Assembly: GCF_004343775.1 (NCBI RefSeq)
Contig: NZ_PTXL01000016.1
Coordinates: 62,001 to 126,000 of the forward strand
DNA length: 64,000 nucleotides
Source: Burkholderia sp. SRS-46
Lineage (GTDB): Bacteria > Pseudomonadota > Gammaproteobacteria > Burkholderiales > Burkholderiaceae
Direction of reading: 5' to 3'
The position numbers and the translations under genes are program-made. Below are positions 39,381 through 48,199 of the stretch, in pieces. Under the pieces are notes generated by a model that was not told the origin of the DNA, did no database searches, and saw only the letters and a list, made by a program, of their open reading frames with translations. The stretch's first letter is position 1, and every line of letters begins with the position of its first letter.

Positions 39381-40208
39381 ATGAAACTCGTAACCACGTT
39401 CAGCCGCACCGCCCCGATTCTTCGTTCGAGCACGCCGCTCGATGACGACCAAATCCGGCAGGTCGCACCGTCGATCTTCGCGGCCGACAAGCACGACTCC
39501 CGGTCGGAGCGTTACACGTACATCCCGACGATCGAGATCCTGACGAAGCTGCGTAAGGAAGGGTTCCAGCCCTTCATGGTTTGCCAGACGCGCGTGCGCG
39601 ACAACGGCAAGCGCGAACATGCGAAACACATGCTCCGCCTGCGCCATGCCACGCAGGTCACGCAATCCGACTCACCGGAAATCATTCTCCTCAATTCGCA
39701 CGATGGTTCGAGCAGCTATCAGATGCTGGGCGGGTACTTCCGCTTCGTCTGCGAAAACGGCCTTGTGCTCGGCGACACGACGCACGACGTGCGCGTCCCG
39801 CACAAGGGCAACGTAGTCGACGACGTCGTCGCGGGCGCGTACGACGTACTCGACGGCTTCGACTTGATCCGCGAGGTCAAGGAAGGGATGACTGAAGTGC
39901 AGCTCGATGAGCACGAGCAGCACGCTTTTGCCCGAGCCGCCCTCGCCTACCGCTACGACACCACGATTGCGCCGGCGCCGATCACGGAAGAACAGGTACT
40001 CCGTCCGCGCCGTATCGCGGATGCCGGTAACGACTTGTGGACAACCTTCAACCGCGTGCAGGAATCCTTGATTCGAGGTGGGCAACCCGGCCGAACCGCG
40101 ACCGGCCGCCGCACTCGCACGCGGGCGGTCACGGGCATCGACCAGGACATTAAGTTGAACCGTGCGCTTTGGGTTCTCGCCGACGCGCTGCGCACCCGTA
40201 AGAGCTAA
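39381..40208 (+). CDS. DUF932-family plasmid/phage protein
   Basis: 275 residues. PTIEILTKLRKEGFQPFMVC, HMLRLRHA, EIILLNSHDGSSSYQMLGGY and FRFVCENGLVLGDTTHDVRVPHKG are hallmark DUF932 segments. ATG 39381 has CGGAGAAAG upstream. DUF932 genes are frequent in leading regions and in phages. Their biochemical role is not settled; suggestions include DNA protection or recombination. Next in the operon is the LPD29-like gene. Confidence 0.9.
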   Translation: MKLVTTFSRTAPILRSSTPLDDDQIRQVAPSIFAADKHDSRSERYTYIPTIEILTKLRKEGFQPFMVCQTRVRDNGKREHAKHMLRLRHATQVTQSDSPEIILLNSHDGSSSYQMLGGYFRFVCENGLVLGDTTHDVRVPHKGNVVDDVVAGAYDVLDGFDLIREVKEGMTEVQLDEHEQHAFARAALAYRYDTTIAPAPITEEQVLRPRRIADAGNDLWTTFNRVQESLIRGGQPGRTATGRRTRTRAVTGIDQDIKLNRALWVLADALRTRKS

Positions 40209-40214
40209 GCCCCA

Positions 40215-40238
40215 CGCGCCGGCGATTTCCGTCGGCGC
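40215..40238. repeat. Intergenic GC hairpin after DUF932
   Basis: GCGCCGGC and its partner TCGGCGC, separated by GATTTCCG, form a stem without a clear T run, between the DUF932 stop and the next gene's start. Confidence 0.4.
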
Positions 40239-40280
40239 CTCTCCGAACGTTGTCGTGTTCCATTTCTATCGAGGTCGATC

Positions 40281-40946
40281 ATGATGCTTGCCACCGGAAA
40301 CAACTTCTCCCGCTCTACCGAATCTGTGCGTGCCCGCACCAGCTCCGGCGACGCGACGCCGCCGAAGGTCATCGCCGATACGCTCAACCTCATCGAAACG
40401 GCTCAGCTGGTACAGACGATTCTCGGGGAGGCATTCCCCACGACGTCGTTTGCGATCGCGGTTGCGAAGAAAGCGAACGGCTCGCACCTGACCGTCGATT
40501 GGACCGACGGCCCGCGTGACCTGCAGGTGGCTCGGCTCGTGTTGCCGCTGCAAGCCACACGCGTGGTCGACGGGGGGAAGGTCAAGCGGGTCGAGCACTT
40601 CATGCTGACGTCGGCCGGCCGGTTGACGGTTCACCTGGCTGCGGACCGCATCATCCTGTCGAGACAGTTCAGCGATCACGCAATTGCACATGCAATCGAG
40701 CGCCTCGCGGTGCGCTACGCAGACTTTTTGGCACCCGACGTCCGGGCGGCTATGACGGTTGAGGATTATCGCGCGGGCCGGCTGCAGCTGCTCGAGATCG
40801 TCGGCGTGCACCGGGCCGGCAGCCGTCGATCGGGAGCCAACGTACAGATGGACGTCGACGCGATGCTTGCGGAAACCACAGACGCGCACGGGTTTCCCCG
40901 GTCGGTCACGGGCGCACGGCTGTTTGTGCGGCGCGACACCCACTGA
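40281..40946 (+). CDS. LPD29-like polyvalent-protein-associated domain protein
   Basis: 221 residues. The central part (KVIADTLNLIETAQLVQTIL, then SFAIAVAKKANGSHLTVDWT followed by DGP) resembles the LPD29 domain. That domain occurs in the large polyvalent proteins of phages and conjugative elements that are sent into recipients. The second half is alpha/beta with VEDYRAGRLQLLEIVGVHRA. It sits 18 bp before the DndC-like gene in a tight operon. The call is by sequence pattern; the biochemical role is unknown. Confidence 0.68.
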   Translation: MMLATGNNFSRSTESVRARTSSGDATPPKVIADTLNLIETAQLVQTILGEAFPTTSFAIAVAKKANGSHLTVDWTDGPRDLQVARLVLPLQATRVVDGGKVKRVEHFMLTSAGRLTVHLAADRIILSRQFSDHAIAHAIERLAVRYADFLAPDVRAAMTVEDYRAGRLQLLEIVGVHRAGSRRSGANVQMDVDAMLAETTDAHGFPRSVTGARLFVRRDTH

Positions 40947-40964
40947 CCACGGAAGCCGAGCGCT

Positions 40965-42764
40965 ATGGAAACGGTCGAAATGTTCCTGCAGGCGGAACTG
41001 CGCCCCACCGTCGATCAGCGCGTCGAACGCGCGCTCGAGGCGCTCGGGGCGCTGTTTTCCGCGAATCGGATGGTGATTTGCCAGTTCAGCGCGGGCAAGG
41101 ATAGTGGAGTCGTAACGAGCCTCGCGCTGGACGCAGCACGCCAGCATGCTGGCGCCGGTGGCCAGCCGTTTGTCTGCGTGATTACGGCCGACACCCTGGT
41201 CGAGTCGCCCGAGATGGTTGAGCACGCGCGTCGGGAGCTGGGGAAGATGGAGGCCTATGGCCGGTCGCACGGATTCGAGGTACGCGTGCTGGTTGTCGCA
41301 CCGTCACTCGCGACGTCCTGGCAACTGTCGGTCCTCACGGGCCGGGCCCTGCCGAGCTACGCCGGCACGAATTCGGACTGCTCAGTCTCGTTGAAGATCG
41401 AGCCCAGCCGCGTCGGTCGCAATCAGTTATATCGCGAGGCACGGAAGGCCGGCTATGCAGAACCCGTGGTCCTGCTCGGCACCCGCTTCAACGAAAGTGA
41501 GCGCCGCAAGGCGAAGATGACCGCCCGTGGCGATCGCGCCGATACGCCGGTCCGCAACAGCGACGGCGAACTCACCCTCTGCCCCATCGCCGACTGGTCG
41601 ACTGAAGATGTCTGGGAGTTTATCGGCGAAGTCTCGTCCGGGCTGCGCCTGACCTACACGGACTTCGAAGAGACGAAGCGGATCTACGCGCATGCTGGCA
41701 ACAGCAGCTGCGCGATCGTGTCCGATCTCACGTTCGAGGAGGCGTCCGCCGGCAAGCGTGTGCGACGCGGAAACTGCGATGCGCGCACCGGCTGCTGGAC
41801 CTGCCAGCAAGCCGATGATCGTTCGCTCGCCGAGATGATCCGCTTCGATGGAGATCGGTACGCCTACGCGGGCGGCCTGCAGCAGCTGAACCGCTTCATC
41901 CGCGCGATCCGTTACGACTGGTCGCGTCGAAATTGGGTCGGTCGCACAATCCGTGCCGGGTACATCTGCCTCGAACCGGATACGTTTGGTGCGGCTACCG
42001 TACGGGAGCTCGTCCGGTATATGCTGACAATCGATCGTGACGAGAGGATCCGCGCCCGACGCGCTGGAACGCAACCGAAATTCCAGACCTTGCCCCTGCC
42101 GATGATGATTGCCGTTGACGCAATGCAGTCGCTGCAGGGACTCGCGGCCCCCTTCGCGATCTGGGCAGACTACCGGGACATCTGCGAGCGCGGCGTGAGT
42201 TATCCCGTACCGGAAATCGCACCGGCCGCGCCGGCGCCGTTGCCCGAGCCGCTTTTTCTGAAGGTCGGCACCGAGTGGGACGATACGGCGGATCAGTGGA
42301 CCGGGTTTCGAGATCCGCTGATGGAGGCTTTGACGGAGCGCTCGCCGTGCGCGCCGACTGTGTTGGACCTGGGTGATGGAAAGAGCACTTGGCGCGTCCG
42401 CACCGGCGATCGCTTCGACGTCGACCTCGAGTCGGCCGAGATGATCCTGGAGTTCGAAGCGGATCGCCTCGCGGCGATGCACGACCGCGGCTTTCATCCC
42501 GGCGGGATCACGACCGGCTATCGGTGGTACCTGAACTACGGCGCGCTCACCCTCTCCCATAAGCAGCAACTGAAGCACGATGAAGTGGCCCGTCGCACCG
42601 ACTTCAAGGATCGGCTCGGACTGAACCTCGGGCACGACGTCGAGCAGCTCCTTGCCTACGGTGTGCGCTTTAGCGAACTTCCCGAGGAAGCGCGGCGGGC
42701 TTGGGCGCATAAGGCCACGACGGATGGTGCACAGACTTCCTTGGCGTTCGAGCTCGAGGCGTAG
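40965..42764 (+). CDS. DndC-like PAPS-reductase-family protein
   Basis: 599 residues. The ATP-pyrophosphatase P-loop SAGKDS is at 42-47 (FSAGKDSGVVTSLALDA). CSVSLKIEP, LLGTRFNESERRKAKM and LCPIADWSTEDVWEFI follow as in DndC and phosphoadenosine phosphosulfate reductase-like enzymes. Cysteines 249, 271, 277 and 280 (with GCWTC at 276-280) are placed like the Fe-S ligands of DndC. The last 220 residues are an added region with YRWYLNYGALTLSHKQQLKH. DndC helps put sulfur on the DNA backbone with DndA/D/E, none of which is in the window. So the chemistry here is open. Confidence 0.83.
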   Translation: METVEMFLQAELRPTVDQRVERALEALGALFSANRMVICQFSAGKDSGVVTSLALDAARQHAGAGGQPFVCVITADTLVESPEMVEHARRELGKMEAYGRSHGFEVRVLVVAPSLATSWQLSVLTGRALPSYAGTNSDCSVSLKIEPSRVGRNQLYREARKAGYAEPVVLLGTRFNESERRKAKMTARGDRADTPVRNSDGELTLCPIADWSTEDVWEFIGEVSSGLRLTYTDFEETKRIYAHAGNSSCAIVSDLTFEEASAGKRVRRGNCDARTGCWTCQQADDRSLAEMIRFDGDRYAYAGGLQQLNRFIRAIRYDWSRRNWVGRTIRAGYICLEPDTFGAATVRELVRYMLTIDRDERIRARRAGTQPKFQTLPLPMMIAVDAMQSLQGLAAPFAIWADYRDICERGVSYPVPEIAPAAPAPLPEPLFLKVGTEWDDTADQWTGFRDPLMEALTERSPCAPTVLDLGDGKSTWRVRTGDRFDVDLESAEMILEFEADRLAAMHDRGFHPGGITTGYRWYLNYGALTLSHKQQLKHDEVARRTDFKDRLGLNLGHDVEQLLAYGVRFSELPEEARRAWAHKATTDGAQTSLAFELEA

Positions 42765-42824
42765 TAGCTGACGCTGATTGGTGATCAACCAACTCGGTTC
42801 TCCCATTTCCACGATCCCAATTTC

Positions 42825-43170
42825 GCGCGGCGGCCGCTTCGCGGCCGCGACACGGAAATCGCGATCGCGCTCGGCGATCTGCGTCCGCCGTCGCGCTCAT
42901 GTCCGTGACGCAACACCACTCCCGCGCCCGGTGCCTACGCGCTAGCCAAGCGCCTCGCATTCCTTCCGCAGTCGACCTTTGAACCCGGAGCCCACGTTCG
43001 CCCGCCGTAGCCTGGCGGCCGGACCATTGCGCCGCGCGCGACGAGTGTCGCACGGCGCCCTGCTCCTGCAAGGGGCTTTCGCGGCATATCCTCGCGCGCT
43101 TCGCGCACTCCGGTATTCCACGGTCCCCTTGCCCGCCATTCTCCCGCGGGCGCTCGCCAGCTCCGGGTAG
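42825..43170 (+). repeat. Structured non-coding element P3
   Basis: It opens with a perfect head hairpin (GCGGCCGC-TTC-GCGGCCGC, 42830-42848). GCAAGGGG (43068-43075) pairs with CCCCTTGC (43125-43132), the same stem position as in P1, P2, P4 and P5. The rest is GC-rich, has further inverted repeats (for example GCGCGCTTCGCGC near 43095) and no gene. It precedes the N4/N6 methylase gene at 43217. Confidence 0.62.
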
Positions 43171-43216
43171 CACGGTTTGCGAGCCGCATCGCTCCGGCTG
43201 CCCTTATCTCAACTCT

Positions 43217-43882
43217 ATGGAGCTGACCGTGAGCTATTTGTACAACGGCGACTGCCTGGTCGCCATGCCCAAACTCGCCCCTGAATCCGTCGACTGTATC
43301 GTCACGGACCCGCCCTACCTCGTCAATTTCCGCGACCGGAGCGGCCGCTCGATCGCGAACGACGTAAACGGCGACTGGCTGGCGCCGGCGTTCGCCGAAA
43401 TGTTTCGTGTGTTGAAGCGCGACGCCGTATGCATTTCGTTCTACGGCTGGAACAAGGTCGACCTGTTTTTCGACGCATGGAAGGCGGCCGGCTTTCGCGT
43501 GGCTGGACACTTCGTTTTCACGAAGTCCTACGCGTCCAAGGCCGGCCTGGTGAAGTACCAGCACGAATCGGCCTACCTGCTCGCCAAGGGGCGGCCCGCG
43601 GCGCCGGCCGCGCCGATCGCCGACGTCATGCCGTTTCCGTACAGCGGCAACCGCCACCATCCGACCGAAAAGCCGGTCGCCGCGCTGCGCACACTCATTT
43701 CCGCTTTTACGCAGCCCGGCGACGTCGTACTGGATCCGTTTGCAGGCTCCGGCTCGACGTGCGTTGCCGCGCGCGAGCTCGGGCGCCGGTATATCGGCAT
43801 CGAACTGGACGCGACCTACTTTGCGGCCGCAAAGGCGCGCCTGACGGCGCCCGTCGCCGGCGCCGCATTGGCCGCCGCCTAA
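43217..43882 (+). CDS. DNA N4-cytosine/N6-adenine methyltransferase
   Basis: 221 residues. Catalytic TDPPYLVNF (motif IV) precedes the SAM-binding FAGSGSTCVAARELGRRYIG (motif I), the beta-class order. DNHIP-like NRHHPTEKPVAALRTLIS lies between. The small size and lack of a long TRD fit phage- and plasmid-type orphan methylases. It starts at ATG 43217, 17 nt after the end of the preceding spacer; GTG 43229 is an alternative. There is no endonuclease nearby. It may shield plasmid DNA from host restriction. Confidence 0.92.
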   Translation: MELTVSYLYNGDCLVAMPKLAPESVDCIVTDPPYLVNFRDRSGRSIANDVNGDWLAPAFAEMFRVLKRDAVCISFYGWNKVDLFFDAWKAAGFRVAGHFVFTKSYASKAGLVKYQHESAYLLAKGRPAAPAAPIADVMPFPYSGNRHHPTEKPVAALRTLISAFTQPGDVVLDPFAGSGSTCVAARELGRRYIGIELDATYFAAAKARLTAPVAGAALAAA

Positions 43883-43905
43883 GACCAGACCTGAGGACAA
43901 TCACC

Positions 43906-44412
43906 ATGCGACTGACCGTTTCAGCCTATTCCGGTCTCGAGCAGCTCGACCATCCCCGCACGAACGAGAACGGCGACCCCGTCGACGTGTTTTGTGTGCG
44001 CCTCGACGCCGCGGCGCGGTTCCCGCACCGCGCCAGCGACCTGGACATGGCGCGTATCTACCGGTATCGCAATTCCTTCGAATTCAGCGCCGGCACCTAC
44101 GTTATGCACGACATTTTCCGCGAGCGCCTGGCCGAGCTCGCCGATTACCCGGCGATCTCGATCGGCGCCACGCGAATCTGCCATACGAACGGCGCTATCG
44201 CAGCAACGGACGGCCCGTTTAAGGAATTGATCGATTTCTCGATCACGTCGGGAACGATCGGGTCGCGGACCTCCGCGAAGCTGGCCGACGATTTCAGCCG
44301 GTTCATCGGAGCGGTCGACGCTGACGTTGATCACCTGTTCGCCGAGCTGTACCGCAACTGGTATTTCGCATTCTGCCTGGCCGAAAACTGCGGCGCAGTG
44401 CAGCTTTCTTGA
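43906..44412 (+). CDS. Hypothetical protein of the leading region
   Basis: 168 residues from ATG 43906 (MRLTVSAYSGLEQLDHPRTN), with CTGAGGA 9 nt upstream and 24 bp after the methylase. It contains YRYRNSFEFSAGTYVMHDIF, AELADYPAISIGATRICHTN and a C-terminal helix region with LFAELYRNWYFAFCLAENCG. No family recognised. Its strong codon character and operon position make it a real gene. Confidence 0.66.
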   Translation: MRLTVSAYSGLEQLDHPRTNENGDPVDVFCVRLDAAARFPHRASDLDMARIYRYRNSFEFSAGTYVMHDIFRERLAELADYPAISIGATRICHTNGAIAATDGPFKELIDFSITSGTIGSRTSAKLADDFSRFIGAVDADVDHLFAELYRNWYFAFCLAENCGAVQLS

Positions 44413-44422
44413 CCACACGAGC

Positions 44423-44447
44423 GCCGGCCGCTCGCCGCGGCCGGCAC
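44423..44447. repeat. Intergenic GC hairpin
   Basis: GCCGGCCGC and GCGGCCGGC pair perfectly across TCGCC between two short genes of the block. It is one of a series of stems in short gaps of the leading region. Confidence 0.5.
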
Positions 44448-44461
44448 ACCAGGAGAACAGC

Positions 44462-44629
44462 ATGCCCCGTTATTTGATTGACGCGATTTTGGCCGCGATC
44501 GCAGCAAACGCCTTCGGCGAGGAGATCTCGCACGTATGGGACTCGGACACGGAAATCGAAGTCCTGCCCGCTTCGCTGCGTTACGCGATGCTGGAAGCGT
44601 TCCAGGCCGGCCAGTGCGCGCGGCGTTAA
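44462..44629 (+). CDS. Small protein, possibly related to the 44682 gene
   Basis: 55 residues (MPRYLIDAILAAIAANAFGE) with CCAGGAG 7 nt before the ATG. ILAAIA at the start and LRYAMLEAFQAG at the end align loosely with the next protein's LLFAIARIHL and IRDALAAAFDAG. The pair may be diverged duplicates. No function known. Confidence 0.55.
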   Translation: MPRYLIDAILAAIAANAFGEEISHVWDSDTEIEVLPASLRYAMLEAFQAGQCARR

Positions 44630-44681
44630 ATTCATCCGCCGGCGCCGGCGTTGCCGGCAGCCGGCGGTATACGAGGCTCCC

Positions 44682-44870
44682 ATGACGAAAAACGAAATCG
44701 AAATGTTGCTTTTCGCGATCGCACGCATCCATCTGCACATCGACACACTCGAAACGCGCCACAGCGACCGGCTGGACTTTCACGATTGCGCGGTCTGGTG
44801 CATCCGCGACGCGCTCGCGGCGGCATTCGACGCCGGTGTTGTTCACGGCCGCGGTAACGCTGCGACCTGA
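44682..44870 (+). CDS. DUF6900-like small protein
   Basis: 62 residues. The stretch IARIHLHIDTLETRHSDRLD followed by FHDCAVWCIRDALAAAFDAG resembles the small DUF6900-type proteins found with plasmid and ICE accessory genes. I recall this pattern but cannot test it. Start ATG 44682 has ACGAGG upstream. It is the last gene before element P4. Confidence 0.55.
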   Translation: MTKNEIEMLLFAIARIHLHIDTLETRHSDRLDFHDCAVWCIRDALAAAFDAGVVHGRGNAAT

Positions 44871-45360
44871 CGTGCGGCCGCCGGCGCGCGCCTGGTGTCG
44901 GCGGCGATCTCCTATCGATCATGTTCCACCGCCGGCCTGACCCTGCGGGCCCGGCCGGCGACTGGAACGCGGAAGGCCGTTTCTGTACCGCGAAATGTTC
45001 CACTGATGCGGGGCGGCCCACCCCGTCCGCATCGAGCGGCCGGCGCGGGCGGTGGACCGCTCGCCCCAGCTGGCCGCGGCGGATCCGCGCCGTTCCGATT
45101 ATCCAGCCGGCGCGCGGCAGCTTGCCCGCCCGGCTACGCCCGGCATGCAAGCCGCCCGCTTTCACGCGCCGGGTACACGGGCTGTCCGCTCCTGGGGCTC
45201 GGCCGCCGCCGGCGTCCGGCCCCGGCGCTGGCCGCCCCGCCAGCCGCGCACGCACGCGTGCGCGGAGTTCGCGCTCGGGCCGCGCGAGCGGCCTCGCGCC
45301 GGCGACGTCCGGCTTTCGGTAACCGTCCCTGCGTTCCACCTCCAACTGTCGGCGAATCGA
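44871..45360. other. GC-rich non-coding stretch before element P4
   Basis: About 490 bp with very high GC and frequent GCCGGC inverted repeats. Several frames are open by composition alone but none has a ribosome site or protein-like sequence. It probably belongs functionally with P4 as a long leader of the ParB gene. Confidence 0.45.
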
Positions 45361-45546
45361 CTGCCATCGGGGCCGCCTCATCCCGACGCATAGCGCTGCG
45401 TCCCGGCGTTGCAAGGGTGCGCTACGCCGCGTGCCGCGCCCGGTCGGTGCGCCCCCTGCGGGTTCGCACCGCTGCGGCCTTGCCCGCGCCCCTGCAACGC
45501 CTCCCCGCGAGCGCTTCCCATGCGTCGAGGCGGCTCCCAATGGCAG
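45361..45546 (+). repeat. Long imperfect palindrome P4 upstream of orphan parB
   Basis: CTGCCAT...GCCGCCT at the left pairs with GAGGCGGCTCCCAATGGCAG at the right (ending 45546). Inside, CGACGCAT/ATGCGTCG and GTTGCA...TGCAAC (45408-45413 and 45493-45498) extend the stem. The loop contains CGGTCGGTGCG and ACCGCTGCGG, matching the P1/P2/P5 core. The right arm ends 31 bp before the ParB start. The right-arm 20-mer is identical to that of P5. Confidence 0.75.
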
Positions 45547-45577
45547 CAATTTTTCACCCCGACGCAATGGAGGCTAT

Positions 45578-47695
45578 ATGAACGCAGTGACCACCGAAAT
45601 CCCGGCCCTCGCCCACGACGCGGGCGTTCCCCCCGCACCCCCCGAGGCTCACCGCCAGGCAGACGACCTGCGCGACATTCCGCTTAAACGGCTCGTCGCG
45701 TCCCCCTACAACGTGCGGCGCGTGCCCCCGACCGGCATCAAGGAACTCGCGCTCAATATCTGGAAAGTCGGCCTGCTCCAAAACCTGATCGTGCACCCGA
45801 TGAAGGTCGGGGCGAGGAAGGCGCAGACGTTTGGCGTCGCTGCTGGCGGCCGCCGTCGCCTCGCGCTCGTCTACCTGCTCGAACACGACTACATCCCCGC
45901 CGACCACCCGGTGCGCTGCAAAGTGGTGCCGGTCGAGGATGCCGTGCTGCTGTCCGCGACCGAGAACGAAATGCGTGAGCCGATGCACCCCGCCGACGCG
46001 TGCGAGGCATACCGGATTCAGGTTGAAGCTGGCCGGTCGATCGAGGAAATCGCCGACCTGTACGGCGTGCACCCGAAAACCGTGCAGCGCCGTCTCAAGC
46101 TCGCGCGCGTGTCGCCGAAGCTGATCGACCTGTTTCGCGCCGGCGAGATCAAGCTCGACCAGATGCAGGCGCTTGCGCTGTCTGACAGTCACGCGGAGCA
46201 AGAGGCAGCGTGGTTCGAAGCCGAGCCGTGCAACCGCGACGCGCATGCGATCCGCCGCCGCTTCGTGCGCGACGAACAGTCGTTCGTGAGCAATCGCATC
46301 GCGAAATTCGTCGGCGTCGAGGCGTTCGAAGCGGCGGGCGGTGCCGTGCGCCGCGACCTTTTCTCCGCAGCCGAGGACGCTTGGTACCGCGATCATGCGC
46401 TGATGCTGCGCCTCGCGACCGAGCAACTGGAGGCGCTCGGCGCGTCCGTGCTGGCCGAAGGCTGGGCGTGGGTGAAAGCGATGCCGGAACGGGACCATGC
46501 CACCCGGTCGCAATTTCGCCCGGTGCTCCCGCGTCGGACGGAACCAACCGACGAAGTGGCCCAAGAACTGGCGGCGATCGATCAGCGGCTGGCCGAGATC
46601 GCAGCACTGTATCAAGCCGACGAAATGGACGACGAAACCGCCGAACGGCTGGAATCCGAAGAAGGCGCGTTGACCATGCGTCAGGATGAAATCGAGGGTT
46701 CATTGCTCGTCTACCACCCCGACGACATGGCGCATGCTGGCGCGATTCTCTCGCTCGACGCTGGCGGTGAACCCGTGATCGAGCGCGGACTCGTTGCGCG
46801 CGAGCCGGCCGGGGATGCGACGACCGAAAGTGACGAGAATGGTGACGACGATGACGACGACTCGTCAGATGGGCAGCCTGCCCGCGTCGCCGCGCCGGTC
46901 GCGAAGCCCGCGAAGGGTCCGCACTCCGAAAGGCTGACGCTGCGCCTGAACGCGCATCGCACGGCGGCCGTTGCCGCCGCCCTTGCGCAGCAGCCGCACG
47001 TCGCGCTCGCCGCGCTGGTGCACCGGCTGCTGGCGGGCGAGTACGGCCACAGTACCGAAGGGAGCGCGCTGGACGTGACGTTCCGCGACCACTCCCACAA
47101 CCTGACGAAGCATGCGCCGGAACTGGACGACGACCTTGCGTTCACGATGCGCCGAGAGCAACGCCGGGTTTGGGGAGGCGTCATCCCGAATGACAGCGAC
47201 GCACTGCTGCGCTGGCTGATCGAGCAGACCGACGAGCGCCTGCTGCTGATCCTCGCGCAGTACGTCGCGGCGTCCGTGGACAGCGTGCGCCCGGATGAGC
47301 GGCCGCACGCGATCAACGCGCTGATCCCGGCGCTCGGGCTGAATCTCGCGGATGCGTGGCAACCGACGAAGGCGGGCTACTTCGATCACGTTTCGAAGGA
47401 TCGGATTGTGGACGTCGTGAGCGCGGCCGTGTCGCCTTCCGATGCGATGCGCGTGGCGAAGCTCAAGAAGGGGGACGCGGCGACGGAGGCCGAACGGCTG
47501 ATCGCGGGGCGCGGTTGGTTGCCCGAGCATTTCGCGAAGGCTGAAGTCGTGCGGATGAAGCTGTGGGACGTTCCGGCGAAGGCGTCGGACGCCGAGGAAG
47601 CGGAGGCGGACGGCCCTGAGTCGGTTGTGTCGACCGATGACATGCGCGACGACGCGGCCGTAGCGGAAGGCGAAGGCATGCCGCCGCGTGATTGA
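45578..47695 (+). CDS. Orphan ParB/RepB/Spo0J-family protein
   Basis: 705 residues from ATG 45578 (TGGAGG 4-9 nt upstream). After a short N-terminal tail (DAGVPPAPPEAHRQA), a ParB domain covers about 30-210: IPLKRLVASPYNVRR, VAAGGRRRLALVYLLEHDY (GxxR-type), LSATENEMREPMHPADACEA and an HTH (SIEEIADLYGVHPKTVQRRL). The remaining 490 residues are a family-specific extension with an acidic linker (DENGDDDDDDSSDGQ). There is no ParA here. Such long orphan ParBs are frequent in leading regions of conjugative elements, where they are proposed to act on DNA as nucleases or regulators. Confidence 0.88.
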   Translation: MNAVTTEIPALAHDAGVPPAPPEAHRQADDLRDIPLKRLVASPYNVRRVPPTGIKELALNIWKVGLLQNLIVHPMKVGARKAQTFGVAAGGRRRLALVYLLEHDYIPADHPVRCKVVPVEDAVLLSATENEMREPMHPADACEAYRIQVEAGRSIEEIADLYGVHPKTVQRRLKLARVSPKLIDLFRAGEIKLDQMQALALSDSHAEQEAAWFEAEPCNRDAHAIRRRFVRDEQSFVSNRIAKFVGVEAFEAAGGAVRRDLFSAAEDAWYRDHALMLRLATEQLEALGASVLAEGWAWVKAMPERDHATRSQFRPVLPRRTEPTDEVAQELAAIDQRLAEIAALYQADEMDDETAERLESEEGALTMRQDEIEGSLLVYHPDDMAHAGAILSLDAGGEPVIERGLVAREPAGDATTESDENGDDDDDDSSDGQPARVAAPVAKPAKGPHSERLTLRLNAHRTAAVAAALAQQPHVALAALVHRLLAGEYGHSTEGSALDVTFRDHSHNLTKHAPELDDDLAFTMRREQRRVWGGVIPNDSDALLRWLIEQTDERLLLILAQYVAASVDSVRPDERPHAINALIPALGLNLADAWQPTKAGYFDHVSKDRIVDVVSAAVSPSDAMRVAKLKKGDAATEAERLIAGRGWLPEHFAKAEVVRMKLWDVPAKASDAEEAEADGPESVVSTDDMRDDAAVAEGEGMPPRD

Positions 47696-48199
47696 CCTGA
47701 TCGACGCCAGCGGTCGCGCCGTGCCCGCTGGCGTAGCGTACCGGTCGGCCTCCGTCGGCGGGGCCGGCCGCAGTGATGATCCACTCCCGGAAGTTCTCAC
47801 TTTCCGATTCTCTGCCGCTCCCGTAAAGGATCACCTTTCCGATGCCGCGCATGCGCGCTCGTCGCGGTGGCGTATGCACTGGCGGCACTCTCTCGACTCG
47901 CTGCTCGGGCGTCTCCCTCCGCTTCGCTGCGGGCCGGGCTTTCGCGCTGCGCGTCGAGCCCCGCTGCGCGAGTCTCGCCCCTACGGGCTTCAATCCCTGA
48001 CGTCTGCGCGCCGTTCCGGCGCTGCGCGCTTCGCTTGCTCGTGAAGTACGCGCCCGCTGCGCGCGGGCGGACAGCAGGTCTAGCGGCCGGCTACGCCGGC
48101 CGAGGGGGCGCGGGGCAGGCGTGCCCCGCGCCGTGTGCGTGATCCGGTCGGGGAAACCGTGTGGTTGCGCTCCATCCTTTTGCGCCGGGTTAAGCGCGT
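47696..48199. other. Non-coding region with R2 repeat before P5
   Basis: About 500 bp with no supported gene. It holds R2 copy 2 (47922-48005), several GC inverted repeats and, near 48160-48200, the sequence leading into the P5 left arm. Confidence 0.45.
47922..48005 (+). repeat. R2 repeat, copy 2
   Basis: It is nearly identical to 38706-38795 (shared CGGGCCGGGCTTTCGCGCTG and GCTTCAATCCCTGACG). It lies about 195 bp before P5. Conservation of a non-coding 85-bp block at two sites implies recent duplication or mobility. Confidence 0.7.

Noticed and set aside
40965..42764. Complete Dnd phosphorothioation system
   Set aside because: Only a DndC-like protein is present. DndA, DndB, DndD and DndE are absent from the window.
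44895..45567. Open frames on both strands of 200-310 codons in the GC-rich stretch before P4
   Set aside because: Open by high GC alone, overlapping each other on opposite strands, without starts or domains.
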